Source of the DNA: GCA-2705995 sp965661625
Lineage (GTDB): Bacteria > Bacteroidota > Bacteroidia > Flavobacteriales_G > Salibacteraceae
DNA length: 64,000 bases
NCBI GenBank assembly: GCA_965661625.1
Contig: CBFIEM010000009.1
Location: 62,001-126,000 of the forward strand
Reading direction: 5' to 3'
This document shows, piece by piece, positions 34,545-44,072 of the stretch. Under the pieces are notes generated by a model. That model was given only the letters and a program-made list of their open reading frames with translations, did not search any database and was not told where the DNA came from. The translations under genes and the position numbers were made by a program. Numbering within the stretch: position 1 is the stretch's first letter; every line of letters begins with the position of its first letter.

Positions 34545-36245
34545 TTATTCACCCCAAAAACTATAGGTTAATCCAGCTAAGAAGCTGAATCGTTGTGTTG
34601 GGTAATTTAAATAACGCTGATACTCAATCGCGGCCAAGTTATTAAGTTGAATAAAGGCACTAAGCTTTTTGTTAAGGCGATATTCTGCTCCAATATTGAT
34701 GTCAAACGTTCCCGCTAATTCTTTTGCGTAAACACCATTCGCAACCTGCGACCCTTTATTGGGATCTAATGACTTCGCAAATTGCTTCGATATGTAATAT
34801 AAATCGAGAGAAAGTACCAGTTTGTCATCGATATCATACCTACCCAAAAGGGATGCTTTAAAGGCTGGTAAATGCCATACTTCGGCTTCGGCTTCAGGGT
34901 CAAAATCACGAAAACGACCAGAAGCTATTACTTTTATGCGTTCTCCCTCTTGATAACTCAATTCCCCATAGATTTCAGTAATGTTAACGGTATCGTAAAT
35001 CACGTCAAAGCTGTTGCTGGACTCAATGTTAACGAGATCGCTATTAACAAACATGGCCATATTGGCGAGCTGCATACGACTTCCTTTTAAATTAAAGGCA
35101 AGTTTACTGTTGTAAGCACCCCGTATACCTCCGTATACTTGATACCTTTTGTTTTCATTTTCAAGAATGACACCTTCGGGCTGCAAGAAAAAGTTTTCTT
35201 CAACGAGCAGTCTGTTGTTGCGACGAGTCATTCCTCCTGAAACCCCTAAATATGGAATGAGCAAGTCATCCACCAAACGGTATTTAAAATGAGCATTAGG
35301 GTAGAACCTGAACTTACTCTCATCTTGTGCTTCTAGGTTGGCCACAAGACCGATATTTACAAGCCATTTAGCTCCTCTAAAAACGAGTTGGGGAGCGAGG
35401 TTTATTAAAATATTGGTAGCGGTATCTGCAGCAGAGTTAGCATCGTTATAATCAATACCCCCTTGAACGATTGCATGGTCTTTACCAAAAAATCGGTCAA
35501 ACTGTACCTCAAATTCACCATGTGTTTCAGTTAAATCGTTATTGTTAGTGAAGTGATTAATGGTTCCTTCAATTTGATGATTCCAACTTGTACTATCAGC
35601 ATAAAAACTGCTTAGTTTAACCGCTCCATTGATATTTTGGTAGCTTTGTTCCAAGCTGCTATCGTCTATACTCGATAAATCTACGCGTTCCAGAAAGTCT
35701 TTATCGAACCCATAATAATGTCCGAGAGATTGTTTAAAACCGAAGTTTCCTGAAAGCTCATGAGCCCGAAACAAATGATTGCCGTGCAATTGGACACCAT
35801 TGGTGTTAAATTCACTTTTAGGAAGATCTTTAATGTTGCCAGCAGTCCGTGAATGATCTAAAGCAATTCCATAATGTCCATTGCGAGAACGCAAATTATT
35901 TAAGTGAAATTGAAATAAGCTGGTTCCATAATTACCACCTCCAAATTTCGTGTAAGCCCGATATAATCGGTTAAGGGGCTCTCCTTTCATTCGTGCCGCT
36001 TGAATACTATCAGGAGTAAAGGACGACTCAAATCGCTTGGGAATAATATCAAAACCCAAATCAATTTTTGGAATGATAAGGTTCTTTTTTTGAGGTGTTG
36101 TGCCAAATTTAAACGCCTCGCTAATGGTGGGTTCAAATTCTTTTAAAATAATCACATCACCACCCCTTAAGGTGTCTGTATTTTGAGCTAGAACTGCCGT
36201 GCTTATAAATAGCAGGCAGCATGTGATTTGTGTTAGCTTATTCAT
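34545..36245 (-). CDS. Outer membrane beta-barrel protein paired with the TPR protein
   Basis: A 566-residue outer membrane protein: signal peptide MNKLTQITCCLLFISTAVLAQ, then a periplasmic segment with VIILKEFEPTISEAFKFG. This resembles the conserved opening of a Bacteroidota family of TonB-receptor-like barrels. GEPLNRLYRAYTKFGGGNYGT follows, and then alternating amphipathic strands to the C-terminus ending in an aromatic residue region (LTYSFWGE). No plug domain is seen, so it is not a standard TonB receptor. I chose the ATG at 36245; the frame extends 34 codons upstream, but that part lies inside the TPR gene and lacks a signal peptide. It overlaps that gene by 8 bases. Confidence 0.82.
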   Translation of the reverse strand: MNKLTQITCCLLFISTAVLAQNTDTLRGGDVIILKEFEPTISEAFKFGTTPQKKNLIIPKIDLGFDIIPKRFESSFTPDSIQAARMKGEPLNRLYRAYTKFGGGNYGTSLFQFHLNNLRSRNGHYGIALDHSRTAGNIKDLPKSEFNTNGVQLHGNHLFRAHELSGNFGFKQSLGHYYGFDKDFLERVDLSSIDDSSLEQSYQNINGAVKLSSFYADSTSWNHQIEGTINHFTNNNDLTETHGEFEVQFDRFFGKDHAIVQGGIDYNDANSAADTATNILINLAPQLVFRGAKWLVNIGLVANLEAQDESKFRFYPNAHFKYRLVDDLLIPYLGVSGGMTRRNNRLLVEENFFLQPEGVILENENKRYQVYGGIRGAYNSKLAFNLKGSRMQLANMAMFVNSDLVNIESSNSFDVIYDTVNITEIYGELSYQEGERIKVIASGRFRDFDPEAEAEVWHLPAFKASLLGRYDIDDKLVLSLDLYYISKQFAKSLDPNKGSQVANGVYAKELAGTFDINIGAEYRLNKKLSAFIQLNNLAAIEYQRYLNYPTQRFSFLAGLTYSFWGE

Positions 36246-39200
36246 TTTCAACCTCCTCATATTTGGGATGATTTTCTTCGATTGGCATTTCTTCTTCCTC
36301 AAACAAGAAATCATAACCTGAGTCCATACCTTCAGATTCGATTTCAATTGGTGGCTGATCCTCTGTTTCTGGCGGTGCTTCTAATGCTTGAATTTCATTG
36401 AGCTTTGAAGAAGCAAGATTAATAATCTCTTCATCGCCAGTGAAGTTTTCCAGAATGCTGCTGAGGGTAGCTTTAGCTTGAAAATAATCTGCTCTTTCGG
36501 TGTAGATGTCCGCTAATAAAATGAGGCCTTTAGCCAACCATTTCGGGTAATTACCTGACTCATTAACGAGTTTAAATACAGCTACCTCGGCACTATCAAT
36601 GTTATGCTGATCAAAGAGAATTTGTGCAATACGATACTGGGACTCTGCAACCCGTTTACTGTTACTTAACTCAGTTAGCTCATGATACGCGATTAATGCG
36701 GAGTCTTGTTTTCCTAGTGCAAGCAATGATTTTGCTCGGATGTACATAGCTTCTTCGCTTAGTTCAGGTTCGATTTTTTGAAGTTTAAGCACTGCATCAG
36801 CGCTTGTTAATGCATCTTCAAAGAGTTCAAGTTGGCTGTTGGTTCTGAGCAAACCCACAAGAGCCGCGGTTTTGTTTTCCCTTATGCTTGCTACCTTAAG
36901 AAGTCGACTATAATAGGTGTTTGCTAGTTGAATAGAATCGTTCGAATAGGCAATGTATGCAGCTTTTACAGTAGCGGCTTCCTTGAATTGCTCTGATTCG
37001 CTTGCTGAAACAACGTCATAGTTAGGTAATGCCTCTAAACTTTTATCCGCGTCATACAAGCATTCAGCACGATAGAAGTTTGCCGAAATTTTAAAAATCG
37101 GATGATCAAAGCGGTCTAAGTATTTCTTAAAGCTAATAACGGCACGCTCACAGTTTTGCTTTAGATACTGTTCTTCAGCAGTTTCATAAGTCAGGGAGTC
37201 AAGGGAAGCGTCGCTGATTTCCATAAAATCTAAACCAGCGAGGTAGTTTTCATATGCTGAAATATCACCCTTATCGCGGTAAATCGATTCAATTGCTTTT
37301 ACAGCCTCCCTGGAATCGGCATAATTAGGATTGGATTTCACAACAGTTTCAAATGCTGTTAGTGCTGCATCATTGTTGCCATTATTGTATTGGATGAATC
37401 CAACATTCATTAATGCCCTTTTTCTAAATGGCGAATACCCATAACTAATTACCTGCTGGAATGCATCAAGCGCTTCATTCGTATTACCGGCAATGAGATG
37501 GCTTTTACCCAACTCAAATTGAGCTGCATTTATGTATTTCGACTCTGGAAATAATGCTAGTAATTTGTTAAGTCCCCCTGTTTTCTCATCATTTTGCTTG
37601 AGCACCCCATTGGCTATTGCATATTGATACAGAGCGTAATCAGCGTCTTCAGCATTAAACTTCACAGCACGATCATAGTATTCCAATGAACGGTAATAAT
37701 CTTTAGAAATGAAATAAGCATCACCAGTGCGTACCAGTGCGTCACCTATTCGCAAAGAGTCGACGTTATCCGAGAAGTCAATAAATTTCCTAAACCATCT
37801 TGCGGCGTTTTCATATTGTTCTTGTTTAAAATAAGCATACCCTAATCCGTAATGTGCTTGTTGAAAGGCGGGAAGTAAGATAGCTTGAGGCTTAAATATA
37901 AAGTTGGTGTATGCACTTATACTAGCATCAAATTTTCCTGAACGATATTGAGCTTCAGCTATCCAAAAATGTGCTTCTGTTGCTAAGTTTACGATTAATG
38001 GATCCTTCAATGAATTCTCAAATGACTCTACAGCCTCCTGAAAATCGCCACTTTGAAAGTGCTCTACCCCTTGGTTGAATAAAATTCGTTGCTTAACCTC
38101 AAGCAGTTTGGGCTTTTTGTCTTCAATCGACTCTAAGGACTTTAATGCCGTTTGGTAGTTTTTAGTATTCAGGTAAATGTTCACTAAAAAATCGTACGCC
38201 TCAGATTCATTTGTAGCATAAGGAAAGCGTTCTAAATAGGAAAGGAAAGCATCAATTGCTTCACTGTAAGGGTCGAAAGAAAGTGCATAACATAGCTTCG
38301 CATAGGTAAAGTAAGATGACTCTGTAAGTTCTGAGTCATAATCTAACCGAATGGCCTCCTTAAAAGCCGACCGAGCTTTAAGTTGATCGCCTAGTTCTAA
38401 GTGTGCTTGTCCCATGTGGTAAGCACTTAGCTGACTCAGGCTATCTTCTTCAATGGTTACACGCTCAAATTGAACGATGGCTGGCGTGTAAGCTTCCGTT
38501 TGCAAATAGGCAAACCCTAATTGATAATAGTCCGCTCGAGTTTTGCCTGTCCGCGTTTCTTTTTGATACTTTTCAAGGTATGGGATTGCCTTGTCATAAT
38601 GATGTTGTTTAAAATGTGCCTCGCCTATAAGCTTCGCGATTTCTGAACTGCGTTTTACACTTGCTTGCTCTAGAAAGGGGGTGGCATATGTTATTAAGTC
38701 ACTATACTTTTCTTGAAGGAAAAGAATTTGAGTAATGTAATAGGGAATTACGATTGCAAATTTGGGGTGTTCCTCGAGGTGTTTGAAGTGTTTGAGAGCC
38801 GTCTCATAATTGCGTTGTAGGTAAGAAATGTGGCCATAATAATAGTTGGCAGGCGCATAGTAAGGTGTCTCGATATCTTTTATTTCATAAAACTGTTTGC
38901 TGGCTTCTTCAAATTGTTCAAGTTGAAAATAGGCATACCCCAAGTTGAAAAAATACGTTCCCTGCTCATCTTTGGATACATCATACCTGTCAATGTGATT
39001 GTACCTTTCGATTACATCTTCCCAGTCTTTTTTGCGGTATGAAAATTTAGCAAGAAGGAAGTATGCTTCTTTTACTTTTGAACTCTCAGGGTAGTTTAAG
39101 ATGTATTGCTCCAATAGGTAGGCGGCATTTCTATGAAAAAGATGTAGTCCGCATACAGCTTTGTAAAATGCAGCATTACTGAATATTTCAGCGTTTGGAT

Positions 39201-39387
39201 CCTTAACCTCTTCGAGGACATTTTCATATTGCTTAATCGCTGCACTATACTTCTCTTTATCGAAAAGATCCATAGCCCTGTTGTATGTGCGACTAGGGTC
39301 ATACTTCGCAACTGATTGTTGCGCATAGACCTGACTGGATAAAAAGGCTATAAAAAAAACAAATGGAAAGCTGTAACGCATGCGCAT
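36238..39387 (-). CDS. Large exported TPR-repeat protein
   Basis: A 1049-residue protein with a signal peptide (about 1-23, ending VYAQ) and more than twenty tetratricopeptide-type repeats across residues 30-1000 (e.g. YNRAMDLFDKEKYSAAIKQYE and YYQLGFAYLQTEAYTPAIVQFE). The C-terminal tail is acidic, rich in Glu and Pro. Repeats like these form a long superhelix used for protein binding in the periplasm. The gene overlaps the barrel gene by 8 bases, and from memory the same pairing is common in Flavobacteria. The two probably form an envelope complex; the function is not known to me. It is too long and differs in sequence from the type IX component SprE. Confidence 0.88.
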   Translation of the reverse strand: MRMRYSFPFVFFIAFLSSQVYAQQSVAKYDPSRTYNRAMDLFDKEKYSAAIKQYENVLEEVKDPNAEIFSNAAFYKAVCGLHLFHRNAAYLLEQYILNYPESSKVKEAYFLLAKFSYRKKDWEDVIERYNHIDRYDVSKDEQGTYFFNLGYAYFQLEQFEEASKQFYEIKDIETPYYAPANYYYGHISYLQRNYETALKHFKHLEEHPKFAIVIPYYITQILFLQEKYSDLITYATPFLEQASVKRSSEIAKLIGEAHFKQHHYDKAIPYLEKYQKETRTGKTRADYYQLGFAYLQTEAYTPAIVQFERVTIEEDSLSQLSAYHMGQAHLELGDQLKARSAFKEAIRLDYDSELTESSYFTYAKLCYALSFDPYSEAIDAFLSYLERFPYATNESEAYDFLVNIYLNTKNYQTALKSLESIEDKKPKLLEVKQRILFNQGVEHFQSGDFQEAVESFENSLKDPLIVNLATEAHFWIAEAQYRSGKFDASISAYTNFIFKPQAILLPAFQQAHYGLGYAYFKQEQYENAARWFRKFIDFSDNVDSLRIGDALVRTGDAYFISKDYYRSLEYYDRAVKFNAEDADYALYQYAIANGVLKQNDEKTGGLNKLLALFPESKYINAAQFELGKSHLIAGNTNEALDAFQQVISYGYSPFRKRALMNVGFIQYNNGNNDAALTAFETVVKSNPNYADSREAVKAIESIYRDKGDISAYENYLAGLDFMEISDASLDSLTYETAEEQYLKQNCERAVISFKKYLDRFDHPIFKISANFYRAECLYDADKSLEALPNYDVVSASESEQFKEAATVKAAYIAYSNDSIQLANTYYSRLLKVASIRENKTAALVGLLRTNSQLELFEDALTSADAVLKLQKIEPELSEEAMYIRAKSLLALGKQDSALIAYHELTELSNSKRVAESQYRIAQILFDQHNIDSAEVAVFKLVNESGNYPKWLAKGLILLADIYTERADYFQAKATLSSILENFTGDEEIINLASSKLNEIQALEAPPETEDQPPIEIESEGMDSGYDFLFEEEEMPIEENHPKYEEVENE

Positions 39388-39473
39388 GATTTTCCTAAGT
39401 ATATATTAAGGTGTAAAAGTAGCTGGATGTACAGGGGGAATGGGCTTAGTGGTTTAATAGTTTTCAACGCTTT

Positions 39474-39503
39474 TTTGTTAACTATAATGCGTGCTTATCT
39501 TTG
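39474..39503 (+). promoter_or_regulatory. Consensus promoter of ftsE
   Basis: TTTG (39474-39477, within TTTTTTG) and TATCTTTG (39496-39503) are separated by 18 bases, an excellent match to the Bacteroidota TTTG/TAnnTTTG promoter. Transcription would start about 50 bases before the ftsE ATG. Confidence 0.75.
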
Positions 39504-39559
39504 ATTTACCAATGAATTCGAAGGAATATTGGTTAGTTTTAGAAAATAAAGATTGAGCA

Positions 39560-40231
39560 ATGGAAACAACTCCGGTAATCACAATGAATAACGTGAAGGT
39601 ATATCAGGGTAAGACGCTGATACTAAACGATGTAAACCTTCAGATTGATAAGGGTCAATTTGTTTACCTAATCGGAAAGACTGGAAGTGGAAAGAGTAGT
39701 TTACTCAAGACTCTTTACGGTGATTTGTCGCTGAATGAGGGGAAGGCAACAGTTACTGGTTTTAAATTGGATAAGCTCAAACGAAAGCAAGTGCCTTTCT
39801 TACGGCGCAAATTAGGTATTGTGTTTCAAGACTTTCAGCTTCTGAGAGATCGTACTGTAGATGAAAATTTGATTTTTGTTATGCGTGCAACCGGCTGGAA
39901 GCAGAAGAATAAGATGAAGGAGCGCTTACAAGAGGTACTGGAGTTAGTTGAGTTGCAGAATAAAGGGTATAAAATGCCACATGAACTTTCAGGTGGTGAG
40001 CAACAACGCGTGGCAATAGCTCGGGCTTTGATAAATGATCCAGAGCTGATTTTAGCAGATGAGCCAACAGGAAACCTTGACCCAGAAACTTCAGATAATA
40101 TCATCAGGTTATTGAGTGACATAAGCATGCGAGGAACCGCGGTTCTTATGGCTACACACGACTATTCGATCATGGAGAAGTTTAAATCTAAAACCTTGAA
40201 ATGTGAAGATGGAAAAGTAACCGCAGCTTAA
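39560..40231 (+). CDS. ftsE: Cell division ATP-binding protein FtsE
   Basis: The cytosolic ATPase that with FtsX controls peptidoglycan hydrolases at the division site. The 223-residue protein has Walker A GKTGSGKSS (39-47), the Q-loop FQDFQLL, the ABC signature LSGGEQQRVAIARAL, Walker B LILADEPTGNLD and the H-loop ATHD. The length is typical of FtsE. No ftsX is adjacent; instead a glycosyltransferase gene begins immediately after the stop codon (zero gap). The partner permease must be encoded elsewhere, as is usual in Bacteroidota. Confidence 0.92.
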   Translation: METTPVITMNNVKVYQGKTLILNDVNLQIDKGQFVYLIGKTGSGKSSLLKTLYGDLSLNEGKATVTGFKLDKLKRKQVPFLRRKLGIVFQDFQLLRDRTVDENLIFVMRATGWKQKNKMKERLQEVLELVELQNKGYKMPHELSGGEQQRVAIARALINDPELILADEPTGNLDPETSDNIIRLLSDISMRGTAVLMATHDYSIMEKFKSKTLKCEDGKVTAA

Positions 40232-41119
40232 ATGATATCTATTCTTGTACCAGTTTACAATTGGGATGTAAGTGTATTAATAAATGCGTTATACTCTCAA
40301 GCAGTTGATTTGGGAGTTCCTTTTGAAATTCGCGTATATGAGGATGGAAGTGATGTTGCTTACACAGTCAAGAACGAGCAGCTGAACAGCTTAGAAAATG
40401 TTGTTTATGTTAATAATAAACACAATGTGGGTCGTTCAAGCATTCGGAATCGCCTTGCTAGAGAAGCAAAGTTTGATCACCTGATTTTTATGGATTGTGA
40501 TAGTCAGGTGACATCTCAATCTTACTTGAAACAGTATTTTCTTCAGCGAGACGCTTTGGCTATATATGGCGGAAGGTCGTATGAAAAATCAAAACCAAAC
40601 CGCTCTAACCTGCTCAGGTGGAAGTATGGTGTAAAACGAGAATGTTTGCCTGCTATTCAACGTCAGGCAAAACCGTACTTATCCTTTTTAACTAATAACT
40701 TCTTCATCCATAAATCCGTGTTTGATTTAGTGCAATTTGATGAGGAATTGGTAACCTACGGCTACGAAGATTCTTTTTTTGCTCAGGAATTGAAAGCACA
40801 AGGAATAGCAATTACTCATATCGATAACCCGCTTGTTCATTTAGGGTTGGAGACTTCTAGCCAGTATATCTCTAAAACGCGAGATGCGCTGGCGAACTTA
40901 CATGTTATGTACGTAGACGGAAAGCTTTCTGAAAGTGCAGTTAGTTTGCTTCACTTCTATTCAAAACTGAAAATGTTCCGAAATATACTTGCATCCTTAT
41001 ATATTTTGGTTGGAAGACTCCTGGTTAGTCAGTTGAAATCGAAAAATCCAAGTTTAGTTGTCTTCGATGCTTATCGCCTTCTTTACTTCAGCTATTTGGA
41101 ATCAAAGAGGGATTCGTAA
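40232..41119 (+). CDS. Glycosyltransferase family 2 protein
   Basis: A 295-residue GT-A enzyme starting MISILVPVYNWDVSVLINAL, with RVYEDGSDVAYT and the metal-binding IFMDCDSQV (DxD-like DCDS). The C-terminal acceptor region is typical of glycan-chain transferases. The start codon abuts the ftsE stop, so the two are one transcript. The 3' end overlaps the opposite-strand glycosyltransferase family 4 gene by 28 bases. Donor and acceptor are unknown; surface polysaccharide synthesis is inferred from the family and from the neighbouring transferases. Confidence 0.88.
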   Translation: MISILVPVYNWDVSVLINALYSQAVDLGVPFEIRVYEDGSDVAYTVKNEQLNSLENVVYVNNKHNVGRSSIRNRLAREAKFDHLIFMDCDSQVTSQSYLKQYFLQRDALAIYGGRSYEKSKPNRSNLLRWKYGVKRECLPAIQRQAKPYLSFLTNNFFIHKSVFDLVQFDEELVTYGYEDSFFAQELKAQGIAITHIDNPLVHLGLETSSQYISKTRDALANLHVMYVDGKLSESAVSLLHFYSKLKMFRNILASLYILVGRLLVSQLKSKNPSLVVFDAYRLLYFSYLESKRDS

Positions 41120-42186
41120 ACACGCAATAAAACGCGTTCTTCGTGTTGCCAATTTAAAACTTCTCGGGCCTCCAAAGCTGCATTTTTGCAAGACTCCCAA
41201 TAATCTCGATTTGCTAAAAGGGAATTAAGTCCGTTGTAAATATGTTCTGCATTTACCTTTTCAATTGCCTCTCCAAGCTTGTAGTTTTCTAATACAGCAG
41301 TGTATTCTGGGTACGCCATTACCAGCTGGGGTACTCCAGAATGCATGTAATCAAAAAAGCGATTAGCTAGCGACAATTGATTGCTCAATCCATCATTTGT
41401 AAAGAGTGTTATTCCAATCAATGCGCGCTCTGTGTATGTTTTCAGCTCTTTCGGAGGCAGGTAACCAGTGAATGTAACCTTATCAGTTAAATGCTCTTTT
41501 TCCGCAAGTGCTATGAGTTTTTGATAAACACCACCATCTCCGCAAATCACCAACTTGTGCGGGATTCTTTTCATTGCAAGCAGTAAGCTTTCTAACCCGC
41601 GTCCTTCATTTACTGCTCCTTGATAGAGGATGTAGTTTCGAGATTCATAAGGTAAAACGGTGCTGTGTGTTAAGCGTGTTGCATTTCTCACCAATTGAAG
41701 GTCAACCCCATATTCGCCCTTGAATTTTTGGGCATAACCATGTGAAACGGTGTAGCCAGCCTGAATTTTTGGTATGGTATATCGCGCAATCCATTTCCAG
41801 ATAATGTGAACGTGAGGCCTTCGTACGATCTCTTCCATTTCAGAAAAATACTCGTGAGCATCATAGACGAGCGGGACACCCTTAATACGTGATGCAAGAT
41901 ATCCGGCTAAAATAGTATCGAGGTCAATGCTACAAATAGCATCGCAAGGTTCTTTAAGCAATTGAAAAAATAAGCGGACATTATGCTCTGCATAAAACAC
42001 AAACTTTTTGTTGAACCAATTTCGAAATCGTTTTTGTTGGTAAGGTTTTTTCGCTAAGGTCTTCGAGTTACTCCTCAGTCTTCCTATTAGAGTGACATCA
42101 TAAACAGTCGACAGCGAGGTACAAATTCGGGCCATCCGCTGATCATATGTCAGGTCGTTTGTTACTGTACAGACAATGCGCTTCAA
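41092..42186 (-). CDS. Glycosyltransferase family 4 protein
   Basis: A 364-residue GT-B enzyme. The C-terminal donor-binding half shows ILYQGAVNEGRGLESLL, KLVICGDG and KVTFTGYLPPKEL, as in GT4 retaining transferases. I chose the TTG at 42186, whose first base overlaps the TGA of the formyltransferase gene (TTGA, 4-base overlap) and gives MKRIVCTVTNDLTYDQRM, the standard opening of this family in Bacteroidota; another TTG at 42201 would add five residues. It is coupled to the formyltransferase-like gene upstream. The sugar donor is unknown. Confidence 0.88.
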   Translation of the reverse strand: MKRIVCTVTNDLTYDQRMARICTSLSTVYDVTLIGRLRSNSKTLAKKPYQQKRFRNWFNKKFVFYAEHNVRLFFQLLKEPCDAICSIDLDTILAGYLASRIKGVPLVYDAHEYFSEMEEIVRRPHVHIIWKWIARYTIPKIQAGYTVSHGYAQKFKGEYGVDLQLVRNATRLTHSTVLPYESRNYILYQGAVNEGRGLESLLLAMKRIPHKLVICGDGGVYQKLIALAEKEHLTDKVTFTGYLPPKELKTYTERALIGITLFTNDGLSNQLSLANRFFDYMHSGVPQLVMAYPEYTAVLENYKLGEAIEKVNAEHIYNGLNSLLANRDYWESCKNAALEAREVLNWQHEERVLLRVYESLFDSK

Positions 42187-42941
42187 CGTAATTTTCTCCA
42201 ATTTTCAGTTAAAGGAACCTTCTCTCCATTTTTCATGAAGTAGGGAGGGGGGAAGGGAGGGAAGTAAGTTGCCCGAAAGTGCCGATCAATTTTTTCATCA
42301 TCCCAAGCTGGATCGATTTGTTTAAGGTCATCTATTTCGTTTCTTAAGTGAAAAGATTTTTTACGATCAGTGAATTTATTTTGGGGAATGGGTTCTTTAT
42401 CCCCTTGAAGTATTGACTTGATTTCTTGTTGGAATAAGTCGATGCTAGCTTGTTCAGTTTGGTTATAAAGTTCACCGATGGTACAAGTGTTTGAGATAGG
42501 CCACCTTTTTTCGGCAAGAATTGCTCCATCATCAATACCAAGAGTCATGACATGAAGCGTTGTGCCAAATTCCTCAACACCATCTATAATTGCAAAAGAA
42601 AATTGATTGCATCCACGGTATTCAGGGAGAGGGGCCATATGCAGGTTTATTGCACCTTTTTGGGCCAAATTTAGGTGAGATGACTTTAAGATTTCATGAT
42701 ATTGGACCGAAATAAGCCAATCTAGTGTACCCAAATTCTCTAATTCATTGGCATTGCTGAAAAAGGGAATGTCATGTTTTTTTGCGAATGTGTTAAATGA
42801 GAATTCGGATGAATGATCAATCGTGCGGTCATTTGAGAGTATTCCAACAACTTGAGCCCCAAGAGACTCCTCGTGTTCAATAAGGAATTTTAAGCATGCT
42901 TCCCCTACTTTTTTACTACCTAAAAATGCTACTCGATACAT
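42183..42941 (-). CDS. Formyltransferase-like enzyme (methionyl-tRNA/sugar formyltransferase fold)
   Basis: A 252-residue protein with the formyltransferase fold and an intact catalytic triad: Asn 99 and His 101 in NLHMAPLPEYRG and Asp 137 in GIDDGAIL. The N-terminal RVAFLGSKKVGEACLKFL is the Rossmann-like start. It is too short for true Fmt (about 310 residues) and lacks the Fmt C-terminal OB domain; the tail instead ends in a short aromatic stretch (YFPPFPPPYF). The linked glycosyltransferase suggests N-formylation of an amino sugar with 10-formyl-tetrahydrofolate, but this is inference and hydrolysis of formyl-folate is another option. Confidence 0.78.
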   Translation of the reverse strand: MYRVAFLGSKKVGEACLKFLIEHEESLGAQVVGILSNDRTIDHSSEFSFNTFAKKHDIPFFSNANELENLGTLDWLISVQYHEILKSSHLNLAQKGAINLHMAPLPEYRGCNQFSFAIIDGVEEFGTTLHVMTLGIDDGAILAEKRWPISNTCTIGELYNQTEQASIDLFQQEIKSILQGDKEPIPQNKFTDRKKSFHLRNEIDDLKQIDPAWDDEKIDRHFRATYFPPFPPPYFMKNGEKVPLTENWRKLR

Positions 42942-43039
42942 GTCTACAAAGAAAAGGATATCCGTTTAACACGAGGTAGTTAACATGTGAAAGGTGAATA
43001 AATTGTGTTTGCGCTTAATAAAGCGATGGGCCAAGCCTG

Positions 43040-43047
43040 TATTTTTG
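43040..43047 (+). promoter_or_regulatory. -7 element of the murB promoter
   Basis: TATTTTTG matches TAnnTTTG, 14 bases before the chosen murB ATG (43062). Its position supports that start over the two upstream in-frame starts (43005 and 43026). Confidence 0.45.
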
Positions 43048-43061
43048 AAACAAATAAAGTC

Positions 43062-44072
43062 ATGGAAGTTAAACACGATTACTCACTAAGATCACTGAAT
43101 TCTTTTGGCATTGCATGTAAAGCAAAGCGCTATACTGCTTTTCATTCTGAGGATGAATTGAGGATGGCACTGCCAAACGATCAGGCTCAGAAAACGTTGA
43201 TTTTAGGTGGAGGAAGCAACCTCTTATTTACCAAAGATTATGATGGCAATGTACTGCATAATAAGGTGTTGGGAATTGAAGAGGTAAAGGAAACAGACAC
43301 GCACGTTTTTGTAGAAGTAGGAGGTGGAGAGGTTTGGCATACTTTTGTTATGTACTGCGTAAATCGAGGGCTCAATGGCATAGAAAACTTAGCGCTCATA
43401 CCGGGAAGTGTAGGCGCAGCACCCATGCAGAATATAGGGGCTTATGGTGTTGAACTTGAGGCAATATTTCACCAACTCAAAGCAATTCACGTCAAGACAG
43501 GTGAAGAGGTAGTATTTTCTAAATCAGATTGTGAGTTTGGATATCGTAGCAGTGTTTTTAAAACGAAGCATAAACATGAATTTGTTATTACAAAAGTGAC
43601 ATTCGTGCTAAGTAAATCACCAGTCTTAAACACATCATATGGCGCTATTGAAGCTCAATTGGAACATAATGCTGTTTCTACTATTGACGCTAAAGCTATT
43701 GCAGAGGCTGTAATACAAATCAGAAGGAGTAAATTACCCAATCCGGCTGAAATAGGTAATGCAGGTTCATTTTTTAAAAACCCAGTAGTAGAAGCTGAAT
43801 TTGCAAATTCCTTACTTGAACAGTACCCTAAAATGGTTCAATACCCCGTTTCTTCTGGTGAAATAAAAATAGCCGCGGGATGGTTAATTGATCAAGCTGG
43901 CTGGAAAGGGTTTCGAGAATCAGATTATGGTGTTCACAAAAATCAGGCACTTGTACTGGTAAATTATGGGAACGCAACCGGCACAGAGATTTACAGGCTA
44001 TCTGAGCGTATTATTTCAGATATCAAAACCAAATATGGAGTTCAGCTGGAGCGGGAAGTAAATATCGTTTAA
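43062..44072 (+). CDS. murB: UDP-N-acetylenolpyruvoylglucosamine reductase
   Basis: A cytosolic FAD enzyme that makes UDP-MurNAc, the peptidoglycan precursor. The 336-residue protein is of the type I (E. coli-like) form, with LGGGSNLLF (48-56) for FAD binding, ALIPGSVGAAPMQNIGAYG, FGYRSSVFK and the catalytic Ser 236 in AGSFFKNP. The start ATG at 43062 (MEVKHDYSLRSLNSFG) aligns with the family; earlier in-frame starts exist but lie ahead of the promoter element. It ends directly against the convergent DUF5606 gene with no spacer. Confidence 0.95.
   Translation: MEVKHDYSLRSLNSFGIACKAKRYTAFHSEDELRMALPNDQAQKTLILGGGSNLLFTKDYDGNVLHNKVLGIEEVKETDTHVFVEVGGGEVWHTFVMYCVNRGLNGIENLALIPGSVGAAPMQNIGAYGVELEAIFHQLKAIHVKTGEEVVFSKSDCEFGYRSSVFKTKHKHEFVITKVTFVLSKSPVLNTSYGAIEAQLEHNAVSTIDAKAIAEAVIQIRRSKLPNPAEIGNAGSFFKNPVVEAEFANSLLEQYPKMVQYPVSSGEIKIAAGWLIDQAGWKGFRESDYGVHKNQALVLVNYGNATGTEIYRLSERIISDIKTKYGVQLEREVNIV

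Noticed and set aside
34545..36347. A longer form of the beta-barrel protein starting at 36347
   Set aside because: The extra 34 residues lie inside the TPR gene and would hide the signal peptide that begins at the ATG at 36245.
39835..40128. 97-residue open frame antisense to ftsE
   Set aside because: It is the reverse of conserved ABC motifs and has no promoter or ribosome site.
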